Positions 6,899-15,474 of a DNA stretch of 25,742 nt are shown piece by piece. The translations under genes and the position numbers were made by a program. The DNA is taken from assembly GCA_002421995.1 (NCBI GenBank), contig DISP01000134.1:1-25742 (forward strand). Reading direction: 5' to 3'. This stretch comes from Bacteroidales bacterium UBA6207. GTDB taxonomy: Bacteria; Bacteroidota; Bacteroidia; Bacteroidales; F082. Each line of letters begins with the position of its first letter. The stretch's first letter is position 1. The notes beneath the pieces were generated by a model. That model saw only the letters and a list, made by a program, of their open reading frames with translations. It was not told where the DNA came from and ran no database searches.

Positions 6899-9016
6899 AT
6901 GGCATCTGATCCAAAAATATCAAACAAACTCCGTTTCACACGCAATATTGGCATTATGGCCCATATTGACGCTGGCAAGACTACTACTACTGAACGCATT
7001 CTTTACTATACCGGACGCAGTCATAAAATAGGTGAAGTACACGAAGGTTCTGCAACAATGGACTGGATGGTGCAAGAGCAGGAACGTGGTATTACCATCA
7101 CTTCTGCTGCTACAACCGTATTTTGGGACTACAACAACGATAATTACAAGATTAACATTATTGACACCCCCGGCCACGTTGACTTTACTGTTGAGGTGGA
7201 ACGCTCTTTGCGTGTTTTGGACGGTGCCGTGGCACTCTTCTGTGCTGTCGGCGGCGTTGAACCACAATCCGAAACCGTGTGGCGTCAAGCTGATAAATAC
7301 AAAGTTCCGCGCCTGTGCTTCGTCAACAAGATGGACCGCAGTGGTGCTGATTTCTTTAGTGTCCTCACCCAAATCAAAGAACGTTTGGGCGCCAATCCCA
7401 TCCCGCTTCAAATCCCAATTGGTGAAGAAGACAACTTCCGTGGTGTTGTTGACCTCATTACCAACAAAGCCTATGTTTGGGACGACAGCTCGAAAGGCGC
7501 TGTAATGAACGAGGTTGCAATACCTGATGATCTTCTTGATGTGGTGGAGGAGTACCGCCTTAAACTGATCGAGAACGTTGCTGAAGAAAGTGATGAGTTG
7601 CTCGAAAAGTTTATGGACGATCCCAACTCAATTACTGAAGAAGAAATGATTCAGCAAATCCGCAAAGCTACCGTCGAAATGAAAATTTCTCCGGTTATGT
7701 GCGGTGCATCGTTTAAAAATAAAGGTGTGCAGATGCTGCTAAACGGTATCGCGCAATACCTGCCCAGCCCACTTGACATTGATGCTGTTACAGGAATCAA
7801 CCCTGATACAGAAGTTGAAGAGCTGCGTATGGTTGATGCCAATGAGCCATTCAGCGCTTTGGCATTCAAGATTGCTACTGATCCTTTTGTTGGCCGCATT
7901 GCCTTCTTCCGCGTTTACTCCGGAACACTTGAGGCCGGTTCATACGTTTTCAATGCCTCCACTGGCAAAAAAGAACGTATTTCCCGTATTATGCAAATGC
8001 ATGCCAACAAGCAGAACCCGCTCGACCGCATCGAAGCAGGAGATATCGGAGCTGCCGTTGGTTTCAAAACGATCCGTACGGGCGACACTTTGTGTGTTGA
8101 AAACCGGCCAATCGTACTCGAATCAATGACCTTCCCCGAGCCTGTAATTCACGTTTCAATAGAGCCAAAAACCCAGGCCGATATGGATAAGATGGGAATG
8201 GCACTTGCAAAACTCGCTGAGGAAGACCCAACTTTCAAAGTTCGTACTGATGAAAACTCTGGCCAGACCATTATTTCTGGTATGGGAGAACTTCACCTCG
8301 AAATTCTTGTTGATCGCCTGAAACGCGAGTTTAAAGTTGAATGTAACCAGGGTCGCCCGCAAGTAGCATACAAAGAAGCATTGATCGGCAAAGCTGCTCA
8401 TCGTGAAGTCTATAAGAAACAAACCGGCGGACGTGGTAAATTTGCTGACATCCAGTTTGAGATTGGACCGGCTGATGAGAACGTGGTTGGCTTGCAGTTT
8501 GTTGATGAGGTTAAAGGCGGAAACATTCCAAGAGAATATATTCCGGCCATCCAGAAAGGATTTAAAGAATCAATGAGCAATGGCGTACTGGCAGGATATC
8601 CTCTCGACAGCATGAAGATCAGACTCATTGACGGATCTTTCCACCCTGTTGACAGCGACAGCTTGTCCTTTGAGATGGCTGCACGTCTTGGGTTCAAAGA
8701 AGCTGCACGCAAAGCAAAATCCGTGATACTCGAACCCATTATGAAAGTTGAAGTGAATACTCCTGACGATTATCTGGGTGATGTTTCCGGCGATTTGAAC
8801 AAGCGTCGCGCAATTCTTCGTGAAGTTGCGGCAAAGATAGGTGCACAGGTCATCAAAGCCGATGTGCCATTGTCCGAAATGTTTGGATATGTAACAACAT
8901 TAAGAACACTGAGTTCAGGTCGTGCCAACTCAAGCATGGAATTCAGTCACTATACACAGGCTCCTGAGAATATTTCAGAAGCTGTAATAAATAAAGCAAA
9001 AGGGATTATCAAATAG
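6899..9016 (+). CDS. fusA: Translation elongation factor G
   Basis: EF-G is the GTPase that drives tRNA-mRNA translocation and, with RRF, ribosome recycling. The 705-residue protein has all GTPase motifs: AHIDAGKTTTTE (21-32, P-loop), RGITITSA (63-70, switch I), DTPGHVDF (89-96, with the catalytic His93) and NKMD (143-146). Domains II-V follow at normal length. Because the P-loop and His93 are intact it should be the ordinary GTP-hydrolysing EF-G rather than the GTPase-deficient EF-G2 paralogue described in Bacteroides. It begins 25 nt after rpsG. No tuf gene follows, unlike the E. coli str operon; the next gene is rpsJ. Confidence 0.98.
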   Translation: MASDPKISNKLRFTRNIGIMAHIDAGKTTTTERILYYTGRSHKIGEVHEGSATMDWMVQEQERGITITSAATTVFWDYNNDNYKINIIDTPGHVDFTVEVERSLRVLDGAVALFCAVGGVEPQSETVWRQADKYKVPRLCFVNKMDRSGADFFSVLTQIKERLGANPIPLQIPIGEEDNFRGVVDLITNKAYVWDDSSKGAVMNEVAIPDDLLDVVEEYRLKLIENVAEESDELLEKFMDDPNSITEEEMIQQIRKATVEMKISPVMCGASFKNKGVQMLLNGIAQYLPSPLDIDAVTGINPDTEVEELRMVDANEPFSALAFKIATDPFVGRIAFFRVYSGTLEAGSYVFNASTGKKERISRIMQMHANKQNPLDRIEAGDIGAAVGFKTIRTGDTLCVENRPIVLESMTFPEPVIHVSIEPKTQADMDKMGMALAKLAEEDPTFKVRTDENSGQTIISGMGELHLEILVDRLKREFKVECNQGRPQVAYKEALIGKAAHREVYKKQTGGRGKFADIQFEIGPADENVVGLQFVDEVKGGNIPREYIPAIQKGFKESMSNGVLAGYPLDSMKIRLIDGSFHPVDSDSLSFEMAARLGFKEAARKAKSVILEPIMKVEVNTPDDYLGDVSGDLNKRRAILREVAAKIGAQVIKADVPLSEMFGYVTTLRTLSSGRANSSMEFSHYTQAPENISEAVINKAKGIIK

Positions 9017-9040
9017 GTAATAATTATAATCATCTACAAA

Positions 9041-9346
9041 GTGAGCCAAAGGATAAGAATTAAGTTAAAGTCGTACGATCATAACCTGGTTGATAAATCA
9101 GCTGAAAAGATCGTCAAGACGGTTAAGACGACCGGAGCAGTTGTGAGTGGCCCTATTCCACTTCCTACCGACAAGAAGATTTACACCGTATTGCGTTCAA
9201 CTTTCGTGCACAAAAAATCAAGAGAGCAGTTTGAGTTATCCTCCTATAAAAGGATTCTCGATATCTACAGCTCTACTTCACAAACCATTGATGCATTGAT
9301 GAAGCTTGAATTGCCAAGTGGGGTTGAAGTTGAAATTAAAGTGTGA
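9041..9346 (+). CDS. rpsJ: 30S ribosomal protein S10 (NusE)
   Basis: S10 is a 30S head protein and, as NusE, pairs with NusB on boxA RNA in rRNA antitermination; a boxA-like site lies at the right end of this window. The 101 residues match Bacteroidota S10 from the first residues (SQRIRIKLKSYDHNLVDKSAEKIV) through GPIPLPTDKKIYTV and REQFELSSYKR to the end ELPSGVEVEIKV. The start is GTG: no in-frame ATG lies near it, and translation from 9041 gives exactly the family N-terminus. It begins 24 nt after fusA, joining the str and S10 clusters. The GTG start may lower initiation compared with neighbours. Confidence 0.97.
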   Translation: MSQRIRIKLKSYDHNLVDKSAEKIVKTVKTTGAVVSGPIPLPTDKKIYTVLRSTFVHKKSREQFELSSYKRILDIYSSTSQTIDALMKLELPSGVEVEIKV

Positions 9347-9390
9347 CCTGACGCAAGAGAAGGTTATTAAAACATTAAAAGAGTTGTAAT

Positions 9391-10014
9391 ATGTCAGGAT
9401 TATTAGGAAAAAAAATCGGAATGACCAGTATTTACGATGGCAACGGCAGGAATATTCCTGTGACAGTTATCGAAGCTGGACCATGTGTTGTTACACAAAT
9501 CAGGACCATTGAAAACGATGGTTATGAGGCTGTACAACTTTCATTTGCCGAGAAGAAGGAAAAGAATACACCAAATGCCATGAAAGGGCATTTTGCTAAA
9601 GCCGGTACAACTCCAAAACGTTATGTTTCGGAATTTACAAGGTTTGAGAACCGTAAGAGTTTTGGTGATACTGTAACTGTTGAGGTTTTCATGGAAGGTG
9701 AATTTGTTGATGTGATTGGTGTTTCTAAAGGAAAAGGTTTCCAGGGTGTTGTGAAACGCCACGGATTCAGTGGTGTTGGCGATAAGACACACGGTCAGCA
9801 TGACAGGTTGAGAGCCCCGGGTTCTGTTGGTGCTTCTTCCTATCCGGCACGTGTTTTCAAAGGAATGCGCATGGCTGGCAGAATGGGAGGCAAAAACGTT
9901 AAAGCTATCAACCTCCAGATTGTAAAGATTGTTCCTGAAAAGAACTTACTCCTTGTTAAAGGTTCAGTTCCAGGCCCGAAAAACGGATATTTAAAAATTC
10001 AGAGATGGAATTAG
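9391..10014 (+). CDS. rplC: 50S ribosomal protein L3
   Basis: L3 is an early-assembly protein whose loop reaches the peptidyl-transferase centre. The 207 residues include LLGKKIGMTSIYD near the start and the conserved GKGFQGVVKRHGFSG...HGQHDRLRAPGSVG...RVFKGMRMAGRMG block. The glutamine that PrmB methylates in E. coli (in NQTPGKVFKG) aligns with a serine here (ASSYPARVFKG), so that modification is not expected. It overlaps the start of rplD by 10 nt, which suggests translational coupling. Confidence 0.98.
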   Translation: MSGLLGKKIGMTSIYDGNGRNIPVTVIEAGPCVVTQIRTIENDGYEAVQLSFAEKKEKNTPNAMKGHFAKAGTTPKRYVSEFTRFENRKSFGDTVTVEVFMEGEFVDVIGVSKGKGFQGVVKRHGFSGVGDKTHGQHDRLRAPGSVGASSYPARVFKGMRMAGRMGGKNVKAINLQIVKIVPEKNLLLVKGSVPGPKNGYLKIQRWN

Positions 10015-10631
10015 TAGTTCATAAGATTAATGGAGAAGTAACTGGAAAAAAAGTACAGTTACCAGAAGAAATCTTCGGCATCGAGCCTAACGACCACGCT
10101 ATTTACCTGGATGCAAAACAGTATATGGCCAATCAACGTCAGGGAACTCATAAAGCCAAAGAAAGAAGTGATGTTTCAGGAAGTACCAGAAAACTTAAAC
10201 GTCAAAAAGGAACCGGTACTGCCCGTTCAGGCGATATCAATTCACCCGTTTTCGTTGGTGGTGGCAGGGTTTTTGGTCCTCGGCCACGCAACTATAACTT
10301 CAAGCTCAATAAAAAGGTTAAACAGCTTGCCCGCAAATCTGCCCTCTCTTATAAATTTAAGGACGAACAGATTATTGTGCTCGAAGATTTCAACTTCAGC
10401 GAACCAAAGACAAAAAACTTTGTGAGCTTATTAAACAGCTTCAAGGTTAATGGCAAAAAGAACCTGATCGTTACTGCAAGTGTTGAAACAAATCTTGTTC
10501 TTTCTGCACGTAATATACAGGGAACCAAGGTGATGACTGCTGACAGCCTCAACACATACGAGATTCTCAATGCCGGTAAACTTTTCCTTGTTGAAGGTTC
10601 ATTGAAGAAATTTGAAGAAATACTCGCTTAA
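10005..10631 (+). CDS. rplD: 50S ribosomal protein L4
   Basis: L4 lines part of the nascent-peptide tunnel with L22; mutations in its loop affect macrolide binding. The 208 residues contain the long tunnel loop (about 45-95: HKAKERSDVSGSTRKLKRQKGTGTARSGD...GGGRVFGPRPRNY) and a globular C-terminal domain. The ATG at 10005 lies inside the last codons of rplC, a 10-nt overlap. In E. coli L4 also represses the S10 operon through its leader; here no leader lies before rpsJ, so that mode of control seems absent at this position. Confidence 0.98.
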   Translation: MELVVHKINGEVTGKKVQLPEEIFGIEPNDHAIYLDAKQYMANQRQGTHKAKERSDVSGSTRKLKRQKGTGTARSGDINSPVFVGGGRVFGPRPRNYNFKLNKKVKQLARKSALSYKFKDEQIIVLEDFNFSEPKTKNFVSLLNSFKVNGKKNLIVTASVETNLVLSARNIQGTKVMTADSLNTYEILNAGKLFLVEGSLKKFEEILA

Positions 10632-10655
10632 TTACGAATAATAACGCTTAAAACG

Positions 10656-10946
10656 ATGAACATCATTGTAAAACCGCTTATAACGGAGAAAATGACAGCC
10701 ATAGGCGAGAAGCTTCAGCAATATGGTTTTATCGTTGACCGCCGTGCCAACAAAATCCAGATCAAGGAAGCTATTAAAGAGCTTTACGGTGTGGAAGTGA
10801 GCACTGTCAACACAATGAACTATGACGGAAAGCGCAAATCACGCTTTACTAAAACAGGAGTTATTGCCGGGAAAACATCTGCATTCAAAAAAGCAGTTGT
10901 GACTTTGGCTGAAGGTGAAACTATTGATTTTTTCAGCAACATTTAG
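10656..10946 (+). CDS. rplW: 50S ribosomal protein L23
   Basis: L23 sits at the tunnel exit and is the docking point for trigger factor and signal recognition particle. The 96 residues begin with the typical IIVKPLITEKMT and contain FIVDRRANKIQIKEAIKELYGVEVSTVNTMNYDGKRKSR, the RNA-binding core. Size is normal for the family. It begins 24 nt after rplD and ends 4 nt before rplB. Confidence 0.97.
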   Translation: MNIIVKPLITEKMTAIGEKLQQYGFIVDRRANKIQIKEAIKELYGVEVSTVNTMNYDGKRKSRFTKTGVIAGKTSAFKKAVVTLAEGETIDFFSNI

Positions 10947-10950
10947 ATAA

Positions 10951-11775
10951 ATGGCTTTAAAGAAATTCAAACCCACAACCCCCGGTCAACGCTTTAAACT
11001 GATCAGTGCGTTCGACGATATCACTGCCAGCAGACCTGAAAAGTCGCTGATTGTCCCGGCCAAAAGTAGCGGTGGACGTAATAGCAATGGTAAAATGACC
11101 GTTAGAAACATTGGGGGTGGTCATAAACAACAATACAGAATCGTTGACTTTAAACGTGATAAGGAAGGAATTCCGGCAGTGGTGAAAACCATTGAGTACG
11201 ATCCAAACCGTACGGCCCGCATTGCCCTTGTTTATTATGCTGATGGTGAAAAACGATATATCATCGCTCCCAACGGACTCAAAGTGGGTCAGGAAATCAA
11301 TGCCGGTAAAGGTATTGCTCCAAATGTTGGCAATGCATTGTTCCTAAGTGAAATTCCTTTCGGAACCATCATCCACAATGTGGAATTGCGTCCGGGTCAG
11401 GGAGCCAAAATGGCACGCAGCGCAGGGTCTTATGCCCAGCTGATGTCACGCGACGGGAAATATGCAATCCTGAAAATGCCTTCAGGCGAAACACGTATGA
11501 TTTTGCAGGCCTGCAAAGCTACTATCGGTATGGTTTCCAATATTGACCACAATCTTGAGAAATCAGGTAAAGCCGGTCGCAGCCGTTGGCTGGGTCGCCG
11601 TCCACGCGTGAGAGGTGTTGTTATGAACCCTGTTGATCACCCGATGGGTGGAGGTGAAGGCCGTGCAACCGGTGGTCACCCAAGGTCAAGAAAAGGTATT
11701 CCTGCTAAAGGATACAAGACCCGCAGCAAGAAGAATGCTTCTGACAGGTATATCATCGAGAGAAGAAAGAAATAG
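10951..11775 (+). CDS. rplB: 50S ribosomal protein L2
   Basis: L2 helps join the subunits and supports the peptidyl-transferase centre. The 274 residues show the N-terminal KKFKPTTPGQRFK, the OB-fold and SH3-like core (GGRNSNGKMTVRNIGGGHKQQYR) and the C-terminal RGVVMNPVDHPMGGGEGR with His230, the conserved histidine close to the active centre. It ends in a very basic tail. It starts 4 nt after rplW, so the two are probably coupled. Confidence 0.98.
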   Translation: MALKKFKPTTPGQRFKLISAFDDITASRPEKSLIVPAKSSGGRNSNGKMTVRNIGGGHKQQYRIVDFKRDKEGIPAVVKTIEYDPNRTARIALVYYADGEKRYIIAPNGLKVGQEINAGKGIAPNVGNALFLSEIPFGTIIHNVELRPGQGAKMARSAGSYAQLMSRDGKYAILKMPSGETRMILQACKATIGMVSNIDHNLEKSGKAGRSRWLGRRPRVRGVVMNPVDHPMGGGEGRATGGHPRSRKGIPAKGYKTRSKKNASDRYIIERRKK

Positions 11776-11804
11776 TTTAACCAGGTAGTAATAATCATCA
11801 TACA

Positions 11805-12083
11805 ATGAGTCGTTCGCTTAAAAAAGGTCCATACATCCATTACAAACTCGAAAAACGAGTGATGGATAACGTTGAATCCAACAAGAAAACAGTGATCAAG
11901 ACCTGGTCGAGGGCATCTATGATAGCGCCTGAGTTTGTTGGACAAACCATAGCCGTTCACAATGGAAACAAGTTCATACCTGTGTATGTAACAGAAAACA
12001 TGGTAGGACATAAACTTGGAGAATTTGCGCCAACACGTATCTTCAGGGGACATGCCGGTAAAAAAGATAAAGGTAAAAAATAA
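11805..12083 (+). CDS. rpsS: 30S ribosomal protein S19
   Basis: S19 works with S13 in the 30S head, contacting the A-site finger and tRNA. The 92 residues have the family start MSRSLKKGPYIHYKLEKRV, then KTWSRASMIAPEFVGQTIAVHNGNKFIPVYVTENMVGHKLGEF and a lysine-rich C-terminus. Length is normal. It lies 29 nt after rplB and 14 nt before rplV. Confidence 0.98.
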   Translation: MSRSLKKGPYIHYKLEKRVMDNVESNKKTVIKTWSRASMIAPEFVGQTIAVHNGNKFIPVYVTENMVGHKLGEFAPTRIFRGHAGKKDKGKK

Positions 12084-12097
12084 AGAAAAGGGAAACA

Positions 12098-12502
12098 ATG
12101 GGAGCTAGAAAACACCTGAGAGCTGAAGAAACAAAGACGGCTCGCAAAACCCAATATATGGCATCATTGCGCAATGTACCCACCTCACCAAGGAAAATGC
12201 GTCTTGTTGCAGATATGATTCGTGGCAAGAATGTTGAAATTGCTTTATACGCACTCCAATATTCACCCAAAGAAGCCTCCAGAGGAATGTATAAACTCTT
12301 GCGCTCTGCCATAGCAAACTGGGAATCGAAAAATGAAGGCGAACGCGTGGATTACAATACCCTTTACGTGAAAGAGGTTTTTGTGGATGGCGGCGCAATG
12401 CTGAAACGTGTATTGCCGGCACCACAAGGACGTGCACACCGTATCCGGAAACGTTCAAATCATGTGACCATGATTTTGGATGGCAAAAAAGCGGCTGAAT
12501 AG
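12098..12502 (+). CDS. rplV: 50S ribosomal protein L22
   Basis: L22 lines the peptide tunnel together with L4. The 134-residue protein is longer than the roughly 110 residues of E. coli because of an N-terminal extension of about 20 residues (MGARKHLRAEETKTARKTQY) before the core SLRNVPTSPRKMRLVADMIRGKNV. The long beta-hairpin that reaches the tunnel (FVDGGAMLKRVLPAPQGRAHRIRKRSNH) is intact. A purine-rich AAAGGGAAAC precedes the ATG, a weak Shine-Dalgarno-like sequence. Confidence 0.97.
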   Translation: MGARKHLRAEETKTARKTQYMASLRNVPTSPRKMRLVADMIRGKNVEIALYALQYSPKEASRGMYKLLRSAIANWESKNEGERVDYNTLYVKEVFVDGGAMLKRVLPAPQGRAHRIRKRSNHVTMILDGKKAAE

Positions 12503-12537
12503 TAAAAATTAGAGTAATCCTTTAAGCAATATATTTA

Positions 12538-13263
12538 ATGGGACAAAAAACGAATCCAATAGGACTTAGGTTAGGGATCATCAAAGGATGGGATTCCAAT
12601 TGGTATGGTGGACGTGATTTTTCTGCCAAACTTGTTGAAGATGACCAAATCCGCAAATACCTCAACGCACGTTTGGGCAAAGCTGGTATTTCAAAGATTT
12701 CTATCGAACGCTCACTGAAGCTTGTTACTGTAACTATCTCGACTGCCCGCCCAGGTATGATCATCGGAAAAGGTGGCCAGGAAGTTGACAAACTTAAGGA
12801 AGAGTTAAAAAAACTTACCGGAAAAGAAGTTCAAATCAACATCAGTGAAATTAAGCGCCCTGAGTTAGATGCATACATCGTAGCTGCTACAATTGCAAAA
12901 CAAATCGAAGGACGTATTTCATTCCGCAGAGCCATCAAAACTGCCATCACTTCCAGTATGCGTATTGGAGCAGAAGGTATCAAAGTAATGATTTCTGGCC
13001 GCGTGGGTGGTGCCGAAATGGCTCGCAGAGAATCATACAAGGAGGGACGAATTCCGTTGCATACACTTCGTGCCGACATTGATTATGCTCTTGTTGAAGC
13101 GCATACAACCTATGGCCGCATTGGTATCAAAGTGTGGATTTGCAAAGGTGAGATCTATGGTAAACCAGAATTGGTACCAAGCACAGTTGGTGGAAATGTT
13201 AAGAAAGCAGTTGCTCCAAAGGCCGCTGCACCTGCACCACGGCAGCGCGGAAGACGTAAATAA
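12538..13263 (+). CDS. rpsC: 30S ribosomal protein S3
   Basis: S3 forms part of the mRNA entry channel of the 30S subunit. The 241 residues start MGQKTNPIGLRLGIIKGWDS. A type II KH domain carries the GKGG loop at 77-80, and the S3 C-terminal domain (EGRISFRRAIK...GIKVMISGRVGGAEMARRE) follows. The last 25 residues are a low-complexity Ala/Pro/Lys/Arg tail, common in this phylum. It starts 35 nt after rplV in AT-rich sequence without a Shine-Dalgarno box. Confidence 0.98.
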   Translation: MGQKTNPIGLRLGIIKGWDSNWYGGRDFSAKLVEDDQIRKYLNARLGKAGISKISIERSLKLVTVTISTARPGMIIGKGGQEVDKLKEELKKLTGKEVQINISEIKRPELDAYIVAATIAKQIEGRISFRRAIKTAITSSMRIGAEGIKVMISGRVGGAEMARRESYKEGRIPLHTLRADIDYALVEAHTTYGRIGIKVWICKGEIYGKPELVPSTVGGNVKKAVAPKAAAPAPRQRGRRK

Positions 13264-13291
13264 GTATTTTTCAAATTAATATCCAGTAACA

Positions 13292-13717
13292 ATGTTACAG
13301 CCAAAAAAGACTAAGTTCAGAAGACACCAAAAAGGCAGGATGAAAGGCATCGCACAGCGCGGCCATCAGCTGGCTTTCGGTACATTCGGCATCAAAGCAC
13401 TGGAAAATGCCTGGCTAACTGGTCGTCAGATAGAAGCCGCCCGTCAGGCAGTTACACGTCATATGAAACGTGAAGGTCAGATCTGGATCAGAGTTTTCCC
13501 TGATAAACCAGTAACCAAGAAGCCTGCTGAAGTACGTATGGGTAAAGGTAAAGGTGCTCCGGAATACTTTGTAGCACCAGTGACACCCGGACGCATCATT
13601 TTCGAAGCAGAGGGAGTGCCATTGGAAGTAGCACGCGAAGCTTTGCGCCTTGCTGCACAGAAACTTCCTATTTTAACCAAATTTGTAGTCTCACGTGACT
13701 ACGTTGATGCAAATTAA
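13292..13717 (+). CDS. rplP: 50S ribosomal protein L16
   Basis: L16 binds near the A site and organises 23S helices for tRNA accommodation. The 141 residues match the family throughout: MLQPKKTKFRRHQKGRMKGIAQRG, ENAWLTGRQIEAARQAVTRHMKREGQIWIRVFPDKPVTKKPAEVRMGKGKG and the C-terminal helix. The KPAEVRMG loop contains the arginine that is hydroxylated in E. coli. It lies 28 nt after rpsC and 8 nt before rpmC. Confidence 0.98.
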   Translation: MLQPKKTKFRRHQKGRMKGIAQRGHQLAFGTFGIKALENAWLTGRQIEAARQAVTRHMKREGQIWIRVFPDKPVTKKPAEVRMGKGKGAPEYFVAPVTPGRIIFEAEGVPLEVAREALRLAAQKLPILTKFVVSRDYVDAN

Positions 13718-13725
13718 TTATAGCT

Positions 13726-13935
13726 ATGAAACAGGAAGTAATTAAAGAGTTAAGCACAGCTGACCTGTTGGAGCGTCTCGAAGAAGAAAAGAAACAATTG
13801 GTGCGCCTAAAGCTGAACCATGCCGTTTCACCACTTGAGAATCCCAATAAAATCAAGACCTACCGCAGGACTGTTGCACGCATCCTTACCGAGTTGAGGA
13901 GCCGCAAATTGCAGGAAGCTACAAATAAACAATAA
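13726..13935 (+). CDS. rpmC: 50S ribosomal protein L29
   Basis: L29 is a small two-helix protein at the tunnel exit beside L23. The 69 residues form the expected helical hairpin: VIKELSTADLLERLEEEKKQLVRLKLNHAVSPLENPNKIKTYRRTVARILTELRSR. Spacing to neighbours is tight (8 nt before, 13 nt after), and its place between rplP and rpsQ is the universal one. Confidence 0.96.
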   Translation: MKQEVIKELSTADLLERLEEEKKQLVRLKLNHAVSPLENPNKIKTYRRTVARILTELRSRKLQEATNKQ

Positions 13936-13948
13936 TACTTGTAAGAAG

Positions 13949-14206
13949 ATGGAAACAAGGAATTTAAGAAAAGAAAGAATCGGCGTCGTTACGAGTAACA
14001 AGATGGAGAAATCTATCACTGTTGAGATCGAACGCCGCGTGAAGCACCCCATCTACGGCAAGTTCGTGAAGAAAACAAGCCGCTTTATGGCACACGACGA
14101 AAATAACGAATGCAATATTGGCGATACAGTCCGTATCATGGAAATTCGTCCAATGAGCAAGAATAAGTGTTGGAGATTGGTTGAAATAATCGAAAGGGCT
14201 AAGTAA
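13949..14206 (+). CDS. rpsQ: 30S ribosomal protein S17
   Basis: S17 is a primary 16S rRNA binder in the 30S body with an OB fold. The 85 residues show RNLRKERIGVVTSNKMEKSITVEIERRVKHPIYGKFVKKTSRFMAHDENNECNIGDTVRIMEIRPMSKNKCWRLVEI, the full family pattern. The stop is followed after a single base by the rplN ATG. Confidence 0.97.
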   Translation: METRNLRKERIGVVTSNKMEKSITVEIERRVKHPIYGKFVKKTSRFMAHDENNECNIGDTVRIMEIRPMSKNKCWRLVEIIERAK

Positions 14207-14207
14207 C

Positions 14208-14576
14208 ATGATACAACAGGAAACCAGATGTGCTGTTGCTGACAACAGCGGCGCCAAAGAAGTACTCTGCATCAGGGTGCTCGGCGGCAGCGGAAAAAGA
14301 TACGCACGTATCGGTGATAAGATCGTGGTAAGTATCAAGAGCGCTATTCCCGGCGGAACAGTGAAAAAAGGCGCTGTTGTAAAAGCTGTTGTTGTTCGCA
14401 CTTCAAAAGAAGCACGCAGAAACGATGGTTCTTACATCCGCTTTGATGACAATGCAGTGGTACTGCTCAACAATGCCGGTGAAATGATAGGTACACGTAT
14501 CTTTGGACCAGTTGCCAGGGAACTTCGTGAGAAACAGTTCATGAAAATAGTTTCACTTGCACCTGAAGTGCTTTAA
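14208..14576 (+). CDS. rplN: 50S ribosomal protein L14
   Basis: L14 contributes to intersubunit bridges and is the binding site of the silencing factor RsfS. The 122 residues start MIQQETRCAVADNSGAKEVLCIRVLGGSGKRYARIGD and continue through the KGAVVKAVVVRTSKEARRNDGSYIRFDDNAVVL signature. The length is the usual 122. It begins one base after the rpsQ stop, so re-initiation by the same ribosomes is likely. Confidence 0.98.
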   Translation: MIQQETRCAVADNSGAKEVLCIRVLGGSGKRYARIGDKIVVSIKSAIPGGTVKKGAVVKAVVVRTSKEARRNDGSYIRFDDNAVVLLNNAGEMIGTRIFGPVARELREKQFMKIVSLAPEVL

Positions 14577-14590
14577 AAATTAATGAGCAT

Positions 14591-14911
14591 ATGAGCAAAT
14601 TAAATATTAAAAAAGGCGATAACGTCGTAGTTATCTCCGGCGATCACAAAGGGGAAAAAGGAAAGGTAATGAGCGTTAATGTAGAAAAACAAAGCGCTAT
14701 CATTGAAGGTGTGAACTTTGTTTCAAAACACGCCAGACCAAATACCGAAAATCCAAAAGGTGGTATCGTTCAAAAGGAAGCCGGAATTCATGTATCCAAT
14801 GTAAAAATTGTTGATTCAAAAGGCAAGGCAACCCGGGTTGGACGTAAGACAGATGAAAAAACAGGAAAATCAATCCGCTACTCAAAAAAGACAGGGGAGG
14901 TAATTAAGTAA
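14591..14911 (+). CDS. rplX: 50S ribosomal protein L24
   Basis: L24 starts 50S assembly at the 5' end of 23S rRNA. The 106 residues include the KOW motif KKGDNVVVISGDHKGEKGKVMSV, then VEGVNFVSKHARP-like sequence and the basic C-terminus. The final base of its stop codon is the first base of the rplE ATG (TAATG), a classic coupling arrangement. Confidence 0.97.
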   Translation: MSKLNIKKGDNVVVISGDHKGEKGKVMSVNVEKQSAIIEGVNFVSKHARPNTENPKGGIVQKEAGIHVSNVKIVDSKGKATRVGRKTDEKTGKSIRYSKKTGEVIK

Positions 14912-15471
14912 TGAGCTATAAACCCAGATTACAATCACAGTACAGCAGTGAAATCGTGCCTGCTCTGATGAAACAGTTTGAATACAAAACTGTGATGCAG
15001 GTTCCACGCCTGGTAAAAATTTCCTTAAACCAGGGTATTGGTGCAGCACTCACCGATAAAAAGTTGATTGACTACGGTATTGAGGAAATGACGGCCATTT
15101 CCGGCCAAAAAGCTGTTCCTACAGTTTCAAAAAAGGACGTTTCCAATTTTAAACTCCGTAAAGGCAATGCAATTGGTGTGCGTGTCACCTTAAGGGGTGA
15201 AAAAATGTATGAGTTTCTCGAAAGACTCATCGCTGTAGCACTGCCCCGTGTTCGCGATTTCAGGGGCATCAACGATAAAGGTTTCGACGGAAGAGGAAAC
15301 TACAGCTTTGGTATCACCGAACAAATCATCTTCCCGGAGATAGATATTGACAAAGTAAACAAAATGAATGGAATGGACATTACTTTTGTTACAACAGCAC
15401 GTACGGATGCAGAAGCAATGGCCTTATTGAAGGAATTTGGCCTTCCATTTAAGAATCAAAAAAAAGCATAG
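14911..15471 (+). CDS. rplE: 50S ribosomal protein L5
   Basis: L5 binds 5S rRNA in the central protuberance and contacts P-site tRNA. The 186 residues contain the family blocks MQVPRLVKISLNQGIG, AVPTVSKKDVSNFKLRKGNAIGVRVTLRGEKMYEFLERL and FRGINDKGFDGRGNYSFGITEQIIFPEID. It overlaps the rplX stop by one base. A GGAGG stretch 10 nt before the ATG lies within rplX coding sequence, so its role in initiation is uncertain. Confidence 0.98.
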   Translation: MSYKPRLQSQYSSEIVPALMKQFEYKTVMQVPRLVKISLNQGIGAALTDKKLIDYGIEEMTAISGQKAVPTVSKKDVSNFKLRKGNAIGVRVTLRGEKMYEFLERLIAVALPRVRDFRGINDKGFDGRGNYSFGITEQIIFPEIDIDKVNKMNGMDITFVTTARTDAEAMALLKEFGLPFKNQKKA

Positions 15472-15474
15472 AGC

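Noticed and set aside
6920..7411. A 163-codon open frame on the minus strand inside fusA
   Set aside because: It is fully antisense to a conserved EF-G gene, has no recognisable motif and no promoter. It is a by-product of codon bias.
11676..12098. A 140-codon open frame on the minus strand across rplB-rpsS
   Set aside because: It is antisense to two universally conserved ribosomal genes, and its Phe/Ser-rich translation is typical of the reverse complement of Lys/Arg-rich genes.
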